64,000 nt of DNA from CAZMVY01 sp964617875 (GTDB lineage Bacteria > Planctomycetota > Phycisphaerae > UBA1845 > PWPN01). How positions within the stretch are numbered: position 1 is the first letter of the stretch; each line of letters opens with the position of its first letter. Location: positions 17,947 to 81,946 of the forward strand of contig CAZUAI010000016.1 of NCBI GenBank assembly GCA_964617875.1, written 5' to 3'. The position numbers and the translations under genes are program-made. Shown in pieces: positions 9,149-17,476 of the stretch. The notes beneath the pieces are model-generated. The model did not search any database and was not told the origin of the DNA. It saw only the letters and a program-made list of their open reading frames with translations.

Positions 9149-9765
9149 GATTCATCCTCGCAGGTTGGAGTGCAGGGCTCGGTCCGGCTGAACTCGCCGC
9201 CGAAGCCCAGCCTGTAGGTGGACGCAGGCAAGATGCCTGCACCACAAGGGTTGTCCCCCGGGTCGGCACCAGTCCGTCCGATCCTCCATCCGCGTAGTCC
9301 GGGGGCGCCTCAAGAAAGACCGGGCGCACTATACCCCCGCAGCCGAACCGGCGTCAACTCATTATGCTGCGGCTTCCAGCCTGCCCTCGCACGCCCGGGC
9401 GCAGGCCGCCATCGTGGTGCGGGCCTCCGGCCAGCAGCCCCGTACAGCCGATGCCTTCAGCGGCAGGACGATGACACGCTGCTCCCGCACTCATCGCGAA
9501 CCCTGCCGACGAAGGCGTCGGCACAACGCACGGCAGCGTCACAACCCGCGAAGCGGGCAAGACCGGCCGTTCTTTCTGTTTCCCCTTGGGGTCGTTTTGG
9601 GCTTTTCATTGGCCGTTCTGGTAGACTGGCCCCCGTGCGGTGAACATGGTGATCGACCGCAGCCTCCGTTGTGCCGCCTTTGTCCCGGTTCGGCAACACG
9701 GGAGGACGAGGGCTACGCGACCATTGCCAGGCTGCCGACGAGCACAGCCAGGGAGGTAGCATTCT
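9149..9765. other. Repeat-containing intergenic region
   Basis: No convincing gene lies in these 617 bases; overlapping frames in all directions look like GC-rich noise. The region holds a palindromic element at 9221-9249 and, at about 9371-9384 in opposite orientation, a related half-element (GGCAGGCTGGAAGCC on the minus strand). A strong ribosome-binding site (GGGAGGT) near 9750 serves the pseudogene that follows. The composition and repeats suggest an accessory or insertion-prone site. Confidence 0.55.
9221..9249 (+). repeat. Palindromic interspersed repeat, copy A
   Basis: The core is a perfect 7-bp inverted repeat, GCAGGCA-AGA-TGCCTGC (9224-9240), followed by ACCACAAGG. A second copy at 29021-29049 is identical at 26 of 29 positions and keeps the palindrome. 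Such elements are dispersed, REP-like repeats; there is no associated transposase in the window. Confidence 0.8.
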
Positions 9766-10210
9766 ATGATTCGTCTTGTCGATCTTCTCGATCTGAGCGA
9801 CGTCCGGCTTCGGGATTACAAGATCCATCTTGCAACGGGCTCGAATCCTACGCCCTTGGAGGCCTACCGCGACGGGAGGTTCAAGGAATGGCAGGAAGAG
9901 CAGCGGAACAAGAACTTCGAGTGCCGCATGGTTCTCAGCCTGATCCACTTGCGTGCCGACACGTGGCTCTTCGCAGGCGTATATAAGGTTCGCGGCATCC
10001 GGCGCAAGACGAAAGAGCACTTCTACTATCGAACGGAACTCCTGCCCAATCAGAGTGACTTGATCGGACGCATCATCGTACGCACAGCATTTCCAGTACG
10101 CGATTCTGGAGATTGCGGACTTCCAGATGACCGATGACGAGGTCAGCAGGCGTGAACAGCACTGGAAGCTCGTCCTTCTGTCACGCGTGAACGGCCTGAA
10201 CCGGAATTGA
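9766..10210 (+). pseudogene. Broken GIY-YIG-type nuclease gene (internal deletion and frameshift)
   Basis: The first frame (9766 to about 10085) encodes about 105 residues that match, from memory, the N-terminal domain of a family of GIY-YIG nuclease-like proteins: RLRDYKIHLATG, RFKEWQEEQRNKNFECRM and YRTELLPNQSDLIGRIIV. In another frame (10082-10210) the sequence continues as HFQYAILEIADFQMTDDE, then REQHWKLVLLSRVNGLN and a TGA. That is the typical C-terminus of the same family. The central part with the GIY and YIG strands and the catalytic Arg/Glu is missing, roughly 100-120 residues compared with the family as I remember it. The N-terminal frame by itself reads to 10137 with a nonsense tail. 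A strong GGGAGGT site still precedes the ATG. The gene is therefore a relic. Confidence 0.78.
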
Positions 10211-10269
10211 TGTTCACCGTTCGATGGGAAGAAGACATCGGGCCGAAAGGCCCGGTCGCCATGCCCTGA

Positions 10270-10626
10270 TTACGAGGCAATGCCCAGGTCCAGGGCGGCC
10301 CGCCGCAGGCGGGCGTCGTCGGTCCACAGCACCGCGCCGGACAGAAGAGCCGAGGCCAGCAGGTGCATATCAATCCAGCCAAGCCCTCGTCCAAAGAGAC
10401 GATGTCGGTCGATGAACGCCAGGACCTCGTTGTCGTCCGCCGGTTCTGCCACGGGAAGCCAGGCGAGGAGCAGGAGCACTTCCTCGCGGTTCTGCAGTGA
10501 TCCGCATGCCAGTTCGCCGATCACGAAGGGGTGACACAGGACCTGGCCGTCCGCCAGGAGCTGCGACAGCTTCGCGGAGGACCTGCGAAAGTGGTTCACC
10601 CAGACGGACGTATCCACGAGGTTCAT
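10270..10626 (-). CDS. vapC: VapC-type PIN-domain ribonuclease toxin
   Basis: This 118-residue PIN-domain protein is the toxin of a type II toxin-antitoxin pair; such toxins cleave RNA, often tRNA or rRNA, using metal ions. The expected acidic residues are all visible: D5 in MNLVDTSVWV, E38 in VIGELACG, D86 in GWIDMHLLASAL and D103/D104 in LWTDDARL. The start codon overlaps the stop codon of the upstream antitoxin (ATGA), so the two are translationally coupled. Length and motif spacing are normal for the family, so the toxin is probably functional. The RNA target cannot be inferred. Confidence 0.94.
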   Translation of the reverse strand: MNLVDTSVWVNHFRRSSAKLSQLLADGQVLCHPFVIGELACGSLQNREEVLLLLAWLPVAEPADDNEVLAFIDRHRLFGRGLGWIDMHLLASALLSGAVLWTDDARLRRAALDLGIAS

Positions 10627-10823
10627 CGTCGTGTCGCACTGCGCCTGCGAGGAATCGGTGCCAGCCGTTTCTCCGTCCCGCCCAGCGAGGCCAGACGCAG
10701 GGCGCTCTGGCGGGCGATGAGGGCCTCCAGCCCGGCCCGGACGAGGGACGTCTTTTCTCGGATTCCCGTAAGCGCCGCCGCCTGCTTCAGCAGCCCATCG
10801 TCAATGTGCAGCGTTGTTCTCAT
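10623..10823 (-). CDS. vapB: VapB-type antitoxin
   Basis: This antitoxin of about 66 residues precedes vapC and overlaps it by four bases. It begins MRTTLHIDDGLLKQAAAL, typical of ribbon-helix-helix VapB proteins that bind DNA as dimers. The basic C-terminal tail (RLAPIPRRRS) would wrap the toxin. The open frame continues upstream, but those codons lie inside the promoter. The ATG at 10823 or the ATG two codons earlier (10829) is the realistic start. Both fall at or just after the predicted transcription start, so the mRNA may be leaderless. Autoregulation through the inverted repeat at 10823-10851 is likely. Confidence 0.88.
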   Translation of the reverse strand: MRTTLHIDDGLLKQAAALTGIREKTSLVRAGLEALIARQSALRLASLGGTEKRLAPIPRRRSATRR

Positions 10824-10859
10824 ATGCATCAATATGCACTTTCGATGCATACCTGTCAA
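10823..10859 (-). promoter_or_regulatory. vapBC promoter with operator inverted repeat
   Basis: On the minus strand a perfect -35 box TTGACA (10859-10854) is followed after 17 bases by CATATT (10836-10831), a 4/6 match to a -10 box. An 8-bp perfect inverted repeat, TATGCATC / GATGCATA with a 13-base spacer (10823-10851), covers the -10 region and the antitoxin start codon. This is where a VapB or VapBC repressor would bind. The predicted start of transcription (about 10824) leaves almost no leader. Confidence 0.72.
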
Positions 10860-10880
10860 GTGGGGTGGGCGAGGTGCATG

Positions 10881-10915
10881 GCTGATAGCTGAAAGCTGAG
10901 AGCTGACAGCTAAGA
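10881..10915 (+). repeat. Short tandem repeat, five copies of GCTGANA-like heptamer
   Basis: Five consecutive 7-base units read GCTGATA, GCTGAAA, GCTGAGA, GCTGACA and GCTAAGA. The array lies between the vapBC promoter and the rhamnosidase gene and is not part of a gene. Such arrays change length by slippage; a regulatory role for either flanking gene is possible but unproven. Confidence 0.7.
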
Positions 10916-11038
10916 GACGAACTGGCTCGTTTGCGGCGAGCGCGTTATCGTCAACCGCATCGTGCCAGGGGGCGTTTCGGTGGCGTCCACCGCCGCGGCC
11001 CGGCACGGCAACGCTCACACGAACGGGAGAATCCGGCC

Positions 11039-13945
11039 ATGACGACACGAACGGTCCTGCCGATGGCATCGCTGACCCTTTTTCTCGCCGCAGGCACGCC
11101 GGTCGTGGCGGACGACCTCGCCGCCGGCTTTGCAGCCCCGGCCGACGCCTGCAAACCCTGGACCTACTGGTGGTGGCTCGACAGCTACGCGACGAAGGAA
11201 GGCATCACGAAAGATTTGGAGGAGATGAAGCGCCAGGGCATCGCCGGCGCGCTCGTCTTCGACGCCGGCGAGGGCAAGGGCTCGCCCGTCGGTCCGAAGT
11301 TCATGGGCCCCGAGTGGCGCGAGCTGTTCAAGCACGCCGTTCGCGAGGCCGACCGGCTCGGCATCGTCCTCGGCGCGAACATCTGCAGCGGCTGGAATGC
11401 CGGCGGCACGTGGGTCGTGCCGGAACACGCCGCCAAGCGCCTGGTGTGGTCCACCGCCGAGATTGAGGGCCCCGGCCCCGTCGCCCGGGACCTGCCGAAG
11501 CCCGAGGTAAAGGAGGACTATTACCGCGACATCGCCGTCGTCGCCTACCCCGGCCCCGGCCGGCCGGCCAATGCCGCTCCGCTCAAGAACTGGGAGGTCA
11601 AAGCCGCGCGGGTCTACCTCGCCTCGCCGCCGGAAACGCTCCACGAGGAGATCCCCGAGACGCCCAACGACCGCGACTGCGAGGGCGGGCAGGTCATCGA
11701 CCTGTCGGACAAGCTCGACGCCAACGGCCGGCTGACGTGGAACGCCCCGGCCGGCACGTGGACCGTGCTGCGATTCGGCTACACGCTGCTCGGCGCCAGG
11801 ACGAGCTGCCCCAGTCCGAACACGCAGGGGCTCGAGATCGACTTCCTCAGCGCCAGGGCGCTGGATGCGCACTGGGCCGAGACCGGCGCGAAGATGCTCG
11901 ACGACGCCGGCCCGCTGACCGGCAAGACGCTGCAGTATGTCCACGACGACAGCTACGAGGTTACCCATCCGTTTCCCGTCCAGCTCAACTGGACGCCCGC
12001 GTTTCGCGACGAGTTCCGCGCCCGCCGTGGCTATGACCCGCTCCGCTACCTCCCCGTGCTTGCCGGCAAGGTCGTGGACAGCCGCGGTGTTTCCAACCGC
12101 TTCCTCTGGGACTACCGCCGGACGATCGCCGACCTCTTCGCCGACGGCCACTACCGCCGTCTGCACGAGCTGGCACGGCAGCGCGGCGTCGGCACGCACC
12201 CGGAGTCCGGCGGGCCGTTCTGGCCGTGCATCGACGCCCTCCTGCTCGAAGGCATCAACGACATCCCCATGGGCGAGTTCTGGAAGCGAGTGCCCGAAAA
12301 GCCTGACGGCAAGATCACGTGGGCCGACGCCGGCAATTACCGCATCTGCGACACGGTGCGCCAGGCGGCGTCGGCGGCCCACATCTACGGCAAGCCCGTC
12401 TGCCAGGCCGAGGCGTACACCTCAATGGGCCCCAATTGGGAGGAGGACTTCTACGACCTGAAGGATATCGGCGACCGGGCCTTCTGCGCCGGCCTCACGC
12501 GCAACGTGCTCTGCTTCTACGTCCATCAGGGCAGGCTCGACGTCTTCCCCGGCTACCAGTGGGAGGCCGCCGGCACGCACTTCGACCGCAACGTGACCTG
12601 GTGGAACCAGATCCACGCCTGGCTCCGCTACCTCAGCCGCTGCCAGTACATGCTGCGGCAGGGCCTCTTTGTCGCCGACCTGTGCTACTTCTACGGTGAG
12701 GACGCTCCCAACTACGTCCCCGCCAAGACCTTCATGCGCCCCGCCCTGCCCGAGGGCTACGACTGTGACACAATCAACGCCGACGCCCTCCTGACCCGCC
12801 TGAGCGTGAAGGACGGCCGCCTCGTCCTGCCCGACGGCATGAGCTACCGTTACCTCGTCCTGCCCGACCGGCGGATGATGTCGCCGCATATCCTGCGGAA
12901 GGTCCAGGAGATGGTCGAGGCCGGCGCGACCGCGATCGGGCCCAAGCCCAAGCGGGCGCCCGGCCTGGGCGGCTTCCCGGGCTGCGACGCCGAGGTGCGC
13001 CGAATTGCCGACGCGGTGTGGGGCGACGCGGACGGCAAGAACATCACCGTGAAGAAGGCCGGTCGCGGCCGGGTCATCTGGGGCAAGGCGCTGCCGGAGA
13101 TCCTTGCGGCCGACGGCCTGCCGCCGGATTTCGAGGCGTGGGCGGCGGGCACGCGGCTTGATACGAAAGCGGTCGATTGGATCCACCGGCGGGCGGGCGA
13201 CGTGGACATCTATTTCGTCTGCAACCAGCTCGACCGGCCGCAGTCGGCCCGGTGCGTCTTTCGCGTGGCCGGTCGCACGCCGGAGATCTGGGATGCCGTT
13301 ACCGGCGAGCGATGGGACGCCACCGATTTCCGCGAGGACGCCGGCCGTACGGTCGTCCCGCTGGAGTTCGCCCCGCGGCAGTCGTGGTTCGTCGTGTTCC
13401 GCAAGCCCATCGGCGACGCCAGGCCGGACGGCGGCAGGCCCAACGTGCCCGCCCTGGTCACGGCCGGCGAGATTGCCGGGCCGTGGACCGTGCGCTTCGA
13501 CCCGAAGTGGGGCGGGCCGGAGTCGGCGACCTTCGAACGGCTGGAGGACTGGACGAAGCGCCCCGAGCCGGGGATCCGCTATTACTCAGGCAAGGCCGTC
13601 TACGAGAAGACGTTCGACCTGCCCCCGTCGCTGCGAGGCCCGGGCCATCGGGTGTACCTGGATCTGGGCCGGATCAAGAACGTCGCCGAGGTCCGGCTGA
13701 ACGGCAAAGACCTGGGCGTTGTCTGGACGGCCCCATGGCGCGTGGAAATCACCGCGGCGGTGCAGGCCGCCGGCAACAGGCTGGAGATCGGCGTGGTCAA
13801 CCTCTGGCCCAACCGCCTGATCGGCGACGCCGACCAGCCGCCCGAGAAACGCCTGACGACGACGAACGTCAAGAAGTTCAAGAAGGACTCGCCCCTGATG
13901 GAATCCGGCCTCCTCGGTCCCGTTACACTGAAGACCCCGGGCTGA
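11039..13945 (+). CDS. Secreted GH106-type alpha-L-rhamnosidase-like glycoside hydrolase
   Basis: This exported protein of about 968 residues resembles GH106 alpha-L-rhamnosidases, which release terminal rhamnose from plant or algal polysaccharides. After a signal peptide (LASLTLFLAAGTPVVAD-type hydrophobic core) the mature part begins PADACKPWTYWWWLDS, then EGITKDLEEMKRQGIAG, the characteristic opening of the family barrel. The central region includes GLEIDFLSARALDAHW and YVHDDSYEV. The last 150 residues form a galactose-binding-like beta-sandwich (VYEKTFDLPPSL, VRLNGKDLGVVWTAPW, IGVVNLWPNRLIG). The open frame continues upstream to 10931, but the ATG at 11039 has a GGGAGA site and a clean signal peptide. 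It stands alone between vapBC and an NtrC-like regulator on the opposite strand. Substrate specificity is inferred from the family only. Confidence 0.85.
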   Translation: MTTRTVLPMASLTLFLAAGTPVVADDLAAGFAAPADACKPWTYWWWLDSYATKEGITKDLEEMKRQGIAGALVFDAGEGKGSPVGPKFMGPEWRELFKHAVREADRLGIVLGANICSGWNAGGTWVVPEHAAKRLVWSTAEIEGPGPVARDLPKPEVKEDYYRDIAVVAYPGPGRPANAAPLKNWEVKAARVYLASPPETLHEEIPETPNDRDCEGGQVIDLSDKLDANGRLTWNAPAGTWTVLRFGYTLLGARTSCPSPNTQGLEIDFLSARALDAHWAETGAKMLDDAGPLTGKTLQYVHDDSYEVTHPFPVQLNWTPAFRDEFRARRGYDPLRYLPVLAGKVVDSRGVSNRFLWDYRRTIADLFADGHYRRLHELARQRGVGTHPESGGPFWPCIDALLLEGINDIPMGEFWKRVPEKPDGKITWADAGNYRICDTVRQAASAAHIYGKPVCQAEAYTSMGPNWEEDFYDLKDIGDRAFCAGLTRNVLCFYVHQGRLDVFPGYQWEAAGTHFDRNVTWWNQIHAWLRYLSRCQYMLRQGLFVADLCYFYGEDAPNYVPAKTFMRPALPEGYDCDTINADALLTRLSVKDGRLVLPDGMSYRYLVLPDRRMMSPHILRKVQEMVEAGATAIGPKPKRAPGLGGFPGCDAEVRRIADAVWGDADGKNITVKKAGRGRVIWGKALPEILAADGLPPDFEAWAAGTRLDTKAVDWIHRRAGDVDIYFVCNQLDRPQSARCVFRVAGRTPEIWDAVTGERWDATDFREDAGRTVVPLEFAPRQSWFVVFRKPIGDARPDGGRPNVPALVTAGEIAGPWTVRFDPKWGGPESATFERLEDWTKRPEPGIRYYSGKAVYEKTFDLPPSLRGPGHRVYLDLGRIKNVAEVRLNGKDLGVVWTAPWRVEITAAVQAAGNRLEIGVVNLWPNRLIGDADQPPEKRLTTTNVKKFKKDSPLMESGLLGPVTLKTPG

Positions 13946-14154
13946 CTCCGGGCGGGTGGACGGGATCGGCATGAGATTGCGGAGGGCGGTTTTTCGCGGC
14001 CGCGCGCCGGCGGCGCGCCGAAGGTTCGCACGCCTTGTGTTTCTCTTCTCGCCTTTCATGCCCCTCCTGCTTCAACCGCGTTGTGGCCGCCCTTCGCTGA
14101 GGCGCAGGATGGGGCCCCGTCGTGTGTCGTCGCCGCCGTCTGCGACGCGACCGG

Positions 14155-15570
14155 CTACCCTCCCCGCCCCCTGGCGTCGCGGCGGGCCGGGTCCACTTCC
14201 AAACCGTAGCGCTTCATCTTCTTATAGAGCGTCGTGCGGTTGATCTCGAGGAGGTCGGCGGTGACCTGCCGGTTCCAGTTGTTGGCGCGGAGCGCCTGCT
14301 CGATGATCCGCTTCTCCGGTTCCTCGAGGGCCTGCTTGAGCGACATCGGCCGCCACTGGCCGTCATTCGCGGCGGCGGGGGCGCTCGCGGCCTCGAGGAG
14401 TACCGCCGGAAGATCGTCCACGTCAAGCGTCCGGTTCTTCGTCAGGATCACGGCCCGCTCGACCACGTTCTCCAGCTCGCGGACGTTGCCCGGCCACGAA
14501 TAGCGCTGCATCTGCTGGATGGCCGCGTCGGTGAAGCCGAGGATCTCCTTCTTCGCCTGGGCGCAGTAGACCTTCAGGAAGTGCTCCGCGAGCCGCGGGA
14601 TGTCGCCGATCCGCTCGACAAGCCGCGGCAGGCTGATCGTGACGACGTTGATGCGGTAGTAGAGGTCCTGCCGGAATCGTCCCGCCTTGACCTCGTCGGA
14701 GAGGTCCCGGTTGCTTGCCAGAATGACCCGCACGTCGACCGTCTGCGTCTTGTTGCTGCCGACCGGCTCGAACTGCCGCTCCTGCAGCACCCGGAGGAGC
14801 TTCACCTGCAGCGCTGGCGAGGCGCTGTTGATCTCGTCGAGGAAGATCGTTCCGCCGTCCGCCGCCTTGAACCGCCCCTCCTTGTCGCCGACGGCGCCCG
14901 TGAACGCCCCGCGGACGTGGCCGAACAGCTCGCTCTCCAGCAGCGTCTCGGGGATTGCCCCGCAGCTCACTTCGACGAACGGTCTGTCGCGCCGCTGGCT
15001 GCGGTAGTGGATCGCCCGCGCCACCAGCGACTTGCCCGTGCCCGAATCGCCCTGCATCAGCACCGTCGCCTTTGAATCGGCCACGGTCTCGATCAGGTCG
15101 AAGATCTTCAGCATCTTGTAGTCGTGCCCGATGATGTTGTCGAGCCCGTACCGCAGTCCCAGCTGCTCGCGGAGGCTGCGGTTTTCACGGATCAGCGACT
15201 GCTGCTTCAGCGCCCGCTCGACCACGAGCCGGATCTGGTCGTCGATAATCGGCTTCGTCAGGTAGTCGTACGCGCCGAGCTTGATCGCCTCCACCGCGCT
15301 TTCGATCGTCCCGTACCCCGTGATCATGATCACGACCGTGTCCGGATACCGCTGCCGGATCACCCGGAGCAGTTCGAACCCGTCGTTGTCGGGCATGTTG
15401 ATGTCGGTCAGCACGAGCTGAAACCGCTGCCGCTCCATCGCGGTCAGCGCCGTCTGGAATGATGATGCCCCCGCCGCCTCGTATCCTTCGAGCCGCAGAA
15501 ACTCCGTCAACGACTCAAGAATGATCCGGTCGTCGTCGACAACGAGGATCCGTTCCTTCGGATCAGCCAT
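14155..15570 (-). CDS. NtrC-family sigma-54-dependent response regulator
   Basis: This 471-residue activator has a receiver domain (D56 in LTDINMPDNDG and the motif YDYLTKP), an AAA+ ATPase domain and a Fis-type helix-turn-helix. The Walker A is GDSGTGKS. The sigma-54 contact loop GAFTGA is intact, Walker B is GTIFLDEIN, and the C-terminus reads NRQVTADLLEINRTTLYKKM. It should activate RpoN-dependent promoters when phosphorylated. The open frame runs further upstream, but the ATG at 15570 has a perfect GGGAGGT site. It overlaps the end of the upstream kinase gene by eight bases, so the two are coupled. Its target genes are not identifiable from the window. Confidence 0.96.
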   Translation of the reverse strand: MADPKERILVVDDDRIILESLTEFLRLEGYEAAGASSFQTALTAMERQRFQLVLTDINMPDNDGFELLRVIRQRYPDTVVIMITGYGTIESAVEAIKLGAYDYLTKPIIDDQIRLVVERALKQQSLIRENRSLREQLGLRYGLDNIIGHDYKMLKIFDLIETVADSKATVLMQGDSGTGKSLVARAIHYRSQRRDRPFVEVSCGAIPETLLESELFGHVRGAFTGAVGDKEGRFKAADGGTIFLDEINSASPALQVKLLRVLQERQFEPVGSNKTQTVDVRVILASNRDLSDEVKAGRFRQDLYYRINVVTISLPRLVERIGDIPRLAEHFLKVYCAQAKKEILGFTDAAIQQMQRYSWPGNVRELENVVERAVILTKNRTLDVDDLPAVLLEAASAPAAANDGQWRPMSLKQALEEPEKRIIEQALRANNWNRQVTADLLEINRTTLYKKMKRYGLEVDPARRDARGRGG

Positions 15571-16744
15571 CGGATGCACCTCCCGGCGGCGGCACGCAAC
15601 TGTCCAGCGGGATGCGTACGACAAACCGGGCGCCCCCCTGGTCGCGGTTCTCCGCCGTCAGCCGGCCGCGGTACTTCTCGACGATATCACGGCAGATCGC
15701 CAGCCCGAGCCCCGTGCCCTTGCCCGGCGGCTTCGTCGTGAAGAACGGCTCGAACACCCGTTCGGGCTGCTCCGGCAGCCCAGGCCCCGTGTCGTCAAAC
15801 CGGATCACGGCCTCGCGCCCGCTGATCGCACTGTGGATCGCCAGCGTCCCGCCGTCCGGCATGGCATCCAGCGCGTTCTTGATGATGTTGCAGAAGACCT
15901 GGAACAGGTTCCCCCCTCCGCGCACCACCGGCAGCGCCCCGGCGAACGAACAAACCACCGCCACGCGGGCCCCCGCCGCCTGATCGCCCAACGCCCGCAC
16001 GGCCTCCTCGACGATCGTGTTGAGGCTTGTGTCCTCGTACGAAACGTGCGCGTTCCGAGAGAACTCCAAGAGGTCCGTCACGATCTGCGCCATCCGCAGA
16101 AGGCCGGAACGCGATTCCTCCAGATAGCGTTTCGCCTTCTCTGCCTCGCCGGCGTCGATCACACGCCGGGCAAGCCCCAGGTAGCGCAGGATCCCGTCCA
16201 GGGGATTGTTCAGTTCGTGGGCCACGCGGGCCGCCAGCTTGCCCAGCGCCGCCATCCGCTCCGAGACCGCCAGCCGTTTCTCCATGCCGATGCTGGCGGT
16301 GACATCCTCGACGATAAGAAGCCCGCCGACTGCTTCCGGCGCCGATCCGCCCGTCAGCGGACTGCACGTAAGATTCAGTATGAGTTCACGCCCTGCGTCT
16401 GCGCGGTATGTAATGTGCTCAAAGCGCCTGGGCAGTTGCCCTTCCAGCGCCCCCCGCAGTTCGGCCGCCCAGTCCTCGTACTTGCTTTCGACGGCCCGTT
16501 GCCGCAGGGCGTCCGCCAGCGACTCGCCCGGCTGGGCCAGCAACCACGCCGCTTCATTGGCGTGAGTGATGCGGAGATGCCGGTCAAACACGACCAGTCC
16601 CAACGGCAACGAATGGAACACCGTTTCCGCCGCATCCCGCAGCGTCATCGGTTGGCGACCCGATGCCGAAGGAGGGGTTGCGCCGGAACTGATGGAATCC
16701 TGATCCTGGGACGACGAGGCAGAGTGATCCAGCGGCTGAGCCAT
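15563..16744 (-). CDS. PAS-containing NtrB-like histidine kinase
   Basis: This 393-residue soluble sensor kinase is the partner of the NtrC-like regulator it overlaps. A PAS domain spans about residues 38-155 (VFHSLPLGLVVFDRHLRITH). It is followed by HisKA with the phosphoacceptor H176 in RVAHELNNPLDGIL, and a HATPase domain with N-box (NIIKNALDAM), G1 (DDTGPGLP) and G2 (GTGLGLAICRDI) motifs. No membrane segment is present, so the signal is cytoplasmic. The motif HELNNPL is typical of NtrB, ZraS and AtoS-type kinases. A sigma-70-like promoter lies 75-100 bases upstream. Confidence 0.94.
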   Translation of the reverse strand: MAQPLDHSASSSQDQDSISSGATPPSASGRQPMTLRDAAETVFHSLPLGLVVFDRHLRITHANEAAWLLAQPGESLADALRQRAVESKYEDWAAELRGALEGQLPRRFEHITYRADAGRELILNLTCSPLTGGSAPEAVGGLLIVEDVTASIGMEKRLAVSERMAALGKLAARVAHELNNPLDGILRYLGLARRVIDAGEAEKAKRYLEESRSGLLRMAQIVTDLLEFSRNAHVSYEDTSLNTIVEEAVRALGDQAAGARVAVVCSFAGALPVVRGGGNLFQVFCNIIKNALDAMPDGGTLAIHSAISGREAVIRFDDTGPGLPEQPERVFEPFFTTKPPGKGTGLGLAICRDIVEKYRGRLTAENRDQGGARFVVRIPLDSCVPPPGGASDG

Positions 16745-16818
16745 GATTCCAGCAGAACCGGCCGATACCCCTTGTCGAGCTACGGCGAAACCCGCTCAGG
16801 AGCGTTGCCGGGGAACAA

Positions 16819-16846
16819 CGTATACCGCTTTATCGTCCCGAGTCAA
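16819..16846 (-). promoter_or_regulatory. Candidate sigma-70 promoter for the NtrB/NtrC pair
   Basis: On the minus strand, TTGACT (16846-16841) and TATACG (16824-16819) are separated by 16 bases, placing transcription start near 16812, about 70 bases before the kinase ATG. The promoter overlaps the 3' end of the upstream lipoprotein gene, in a locally AT-rich stretch that is unusual for this genome. Confidence 0.5.
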
Positions 16847-17456
16847 TGGGGAGTGTTGCAATCAGACAACATAGCAGGTTGTATTGCGTTGCGATATGTC
16901 GACTTTTAGGCGTCTCCATGTCGCGAATTAAGAATATTCGTCTTCCCGCTTGGACAACACTGGTTACATGCAAACCGGGGACGTATGCAAGAGAGCAAAA
17001 GGGGGCTCCTGAAACCGGGTAGTACAGCCCCGCCGCAAAATGGAATCGGACCCACCCGCGACCGCCGTCAAGCCGTACCTCGTCCAGCCTCAGAGGCCAT
17101 TCCTCCCCGACCGGTTCGCCGACACGGGCTACGAGCCCCACGATGCTTCCCCGTCGGAAATCAGGCTGACTGGGCGGCGGGTCCCACGCCACCGCCCCGC
17201 AGAGCCGGGACCACTGGGCGGCCGAGCGGACATGGATGAAATCGAACTCGTCGCAGAGCGGTTCCGCCAAGTCCGTCGGAAGGCTCGCACCTTCCGCCAG
17301 CCGGAAGGACCACCGCGGCGAGTTCGAAAGATCGACAGGCTGGGCGAGTTCCCACAGGATCGTTTTCGCCGGTCTGCTGGAACTGCATCCGTGGCACCAC
17401 GCCGCCGCCCAGACACAAAGGAGAAGGGCGCGTCGGATGCCACGGCGACGGCTCAT
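16830..17456 (-). CDS. Hypothetical lipoprotein
   Basis: I do not recognise this 208-residue protein. It starts with basic residues and a hydrophobic stretch ending in a lipobox-like CHGCSSS (RALLLCVWAAAWCHGC), so it is probably a lipoprotein in the inner or outer membrane. The rest has no obvious motif; segments such as CDEFDFIHVRSAAQWSRLCG and FHFAAGLYYPVSGAPFCS suggest a small globular domain. The frame is open further upstream, but the ATG at 17456 lies 20 bases after the pntB stop and gives the signal sequence, so it was chosen. It could be the last gene of the transhydrogenase operon. The final 40 codons are AT-rich and contain the promoter of the next gene. Confidence 0.65.
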   Translation of the reverse strand: MSRRRGIRRALLLCVWAAAWCHGCSSSRPAKTILWELAQPVDLSNSPRWSFRLAEGASLPTDLAEPLCDEFDFIHVRSAAQWSRLCGAVAWDPPPSQPDFRRGSIVGLVARVGEPVGEEWPLRLDEVRLDGGRGWVRFHFAAGLYYPVSGAPFCSLAYVPGLHVTSVVQAGRRIFLIRDMETPKSRHIATQYNLLCCLIATLPIDSGR

Positions 17457-17476
17457 TCGGCCCACGACGCGGTCGC

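Noticed and set aside
5420..9217. Plus-strand open frame of 1,265 codons
   Set aside because: It lies opposite three well-supported minus-strand genes and has no recognisable motif.
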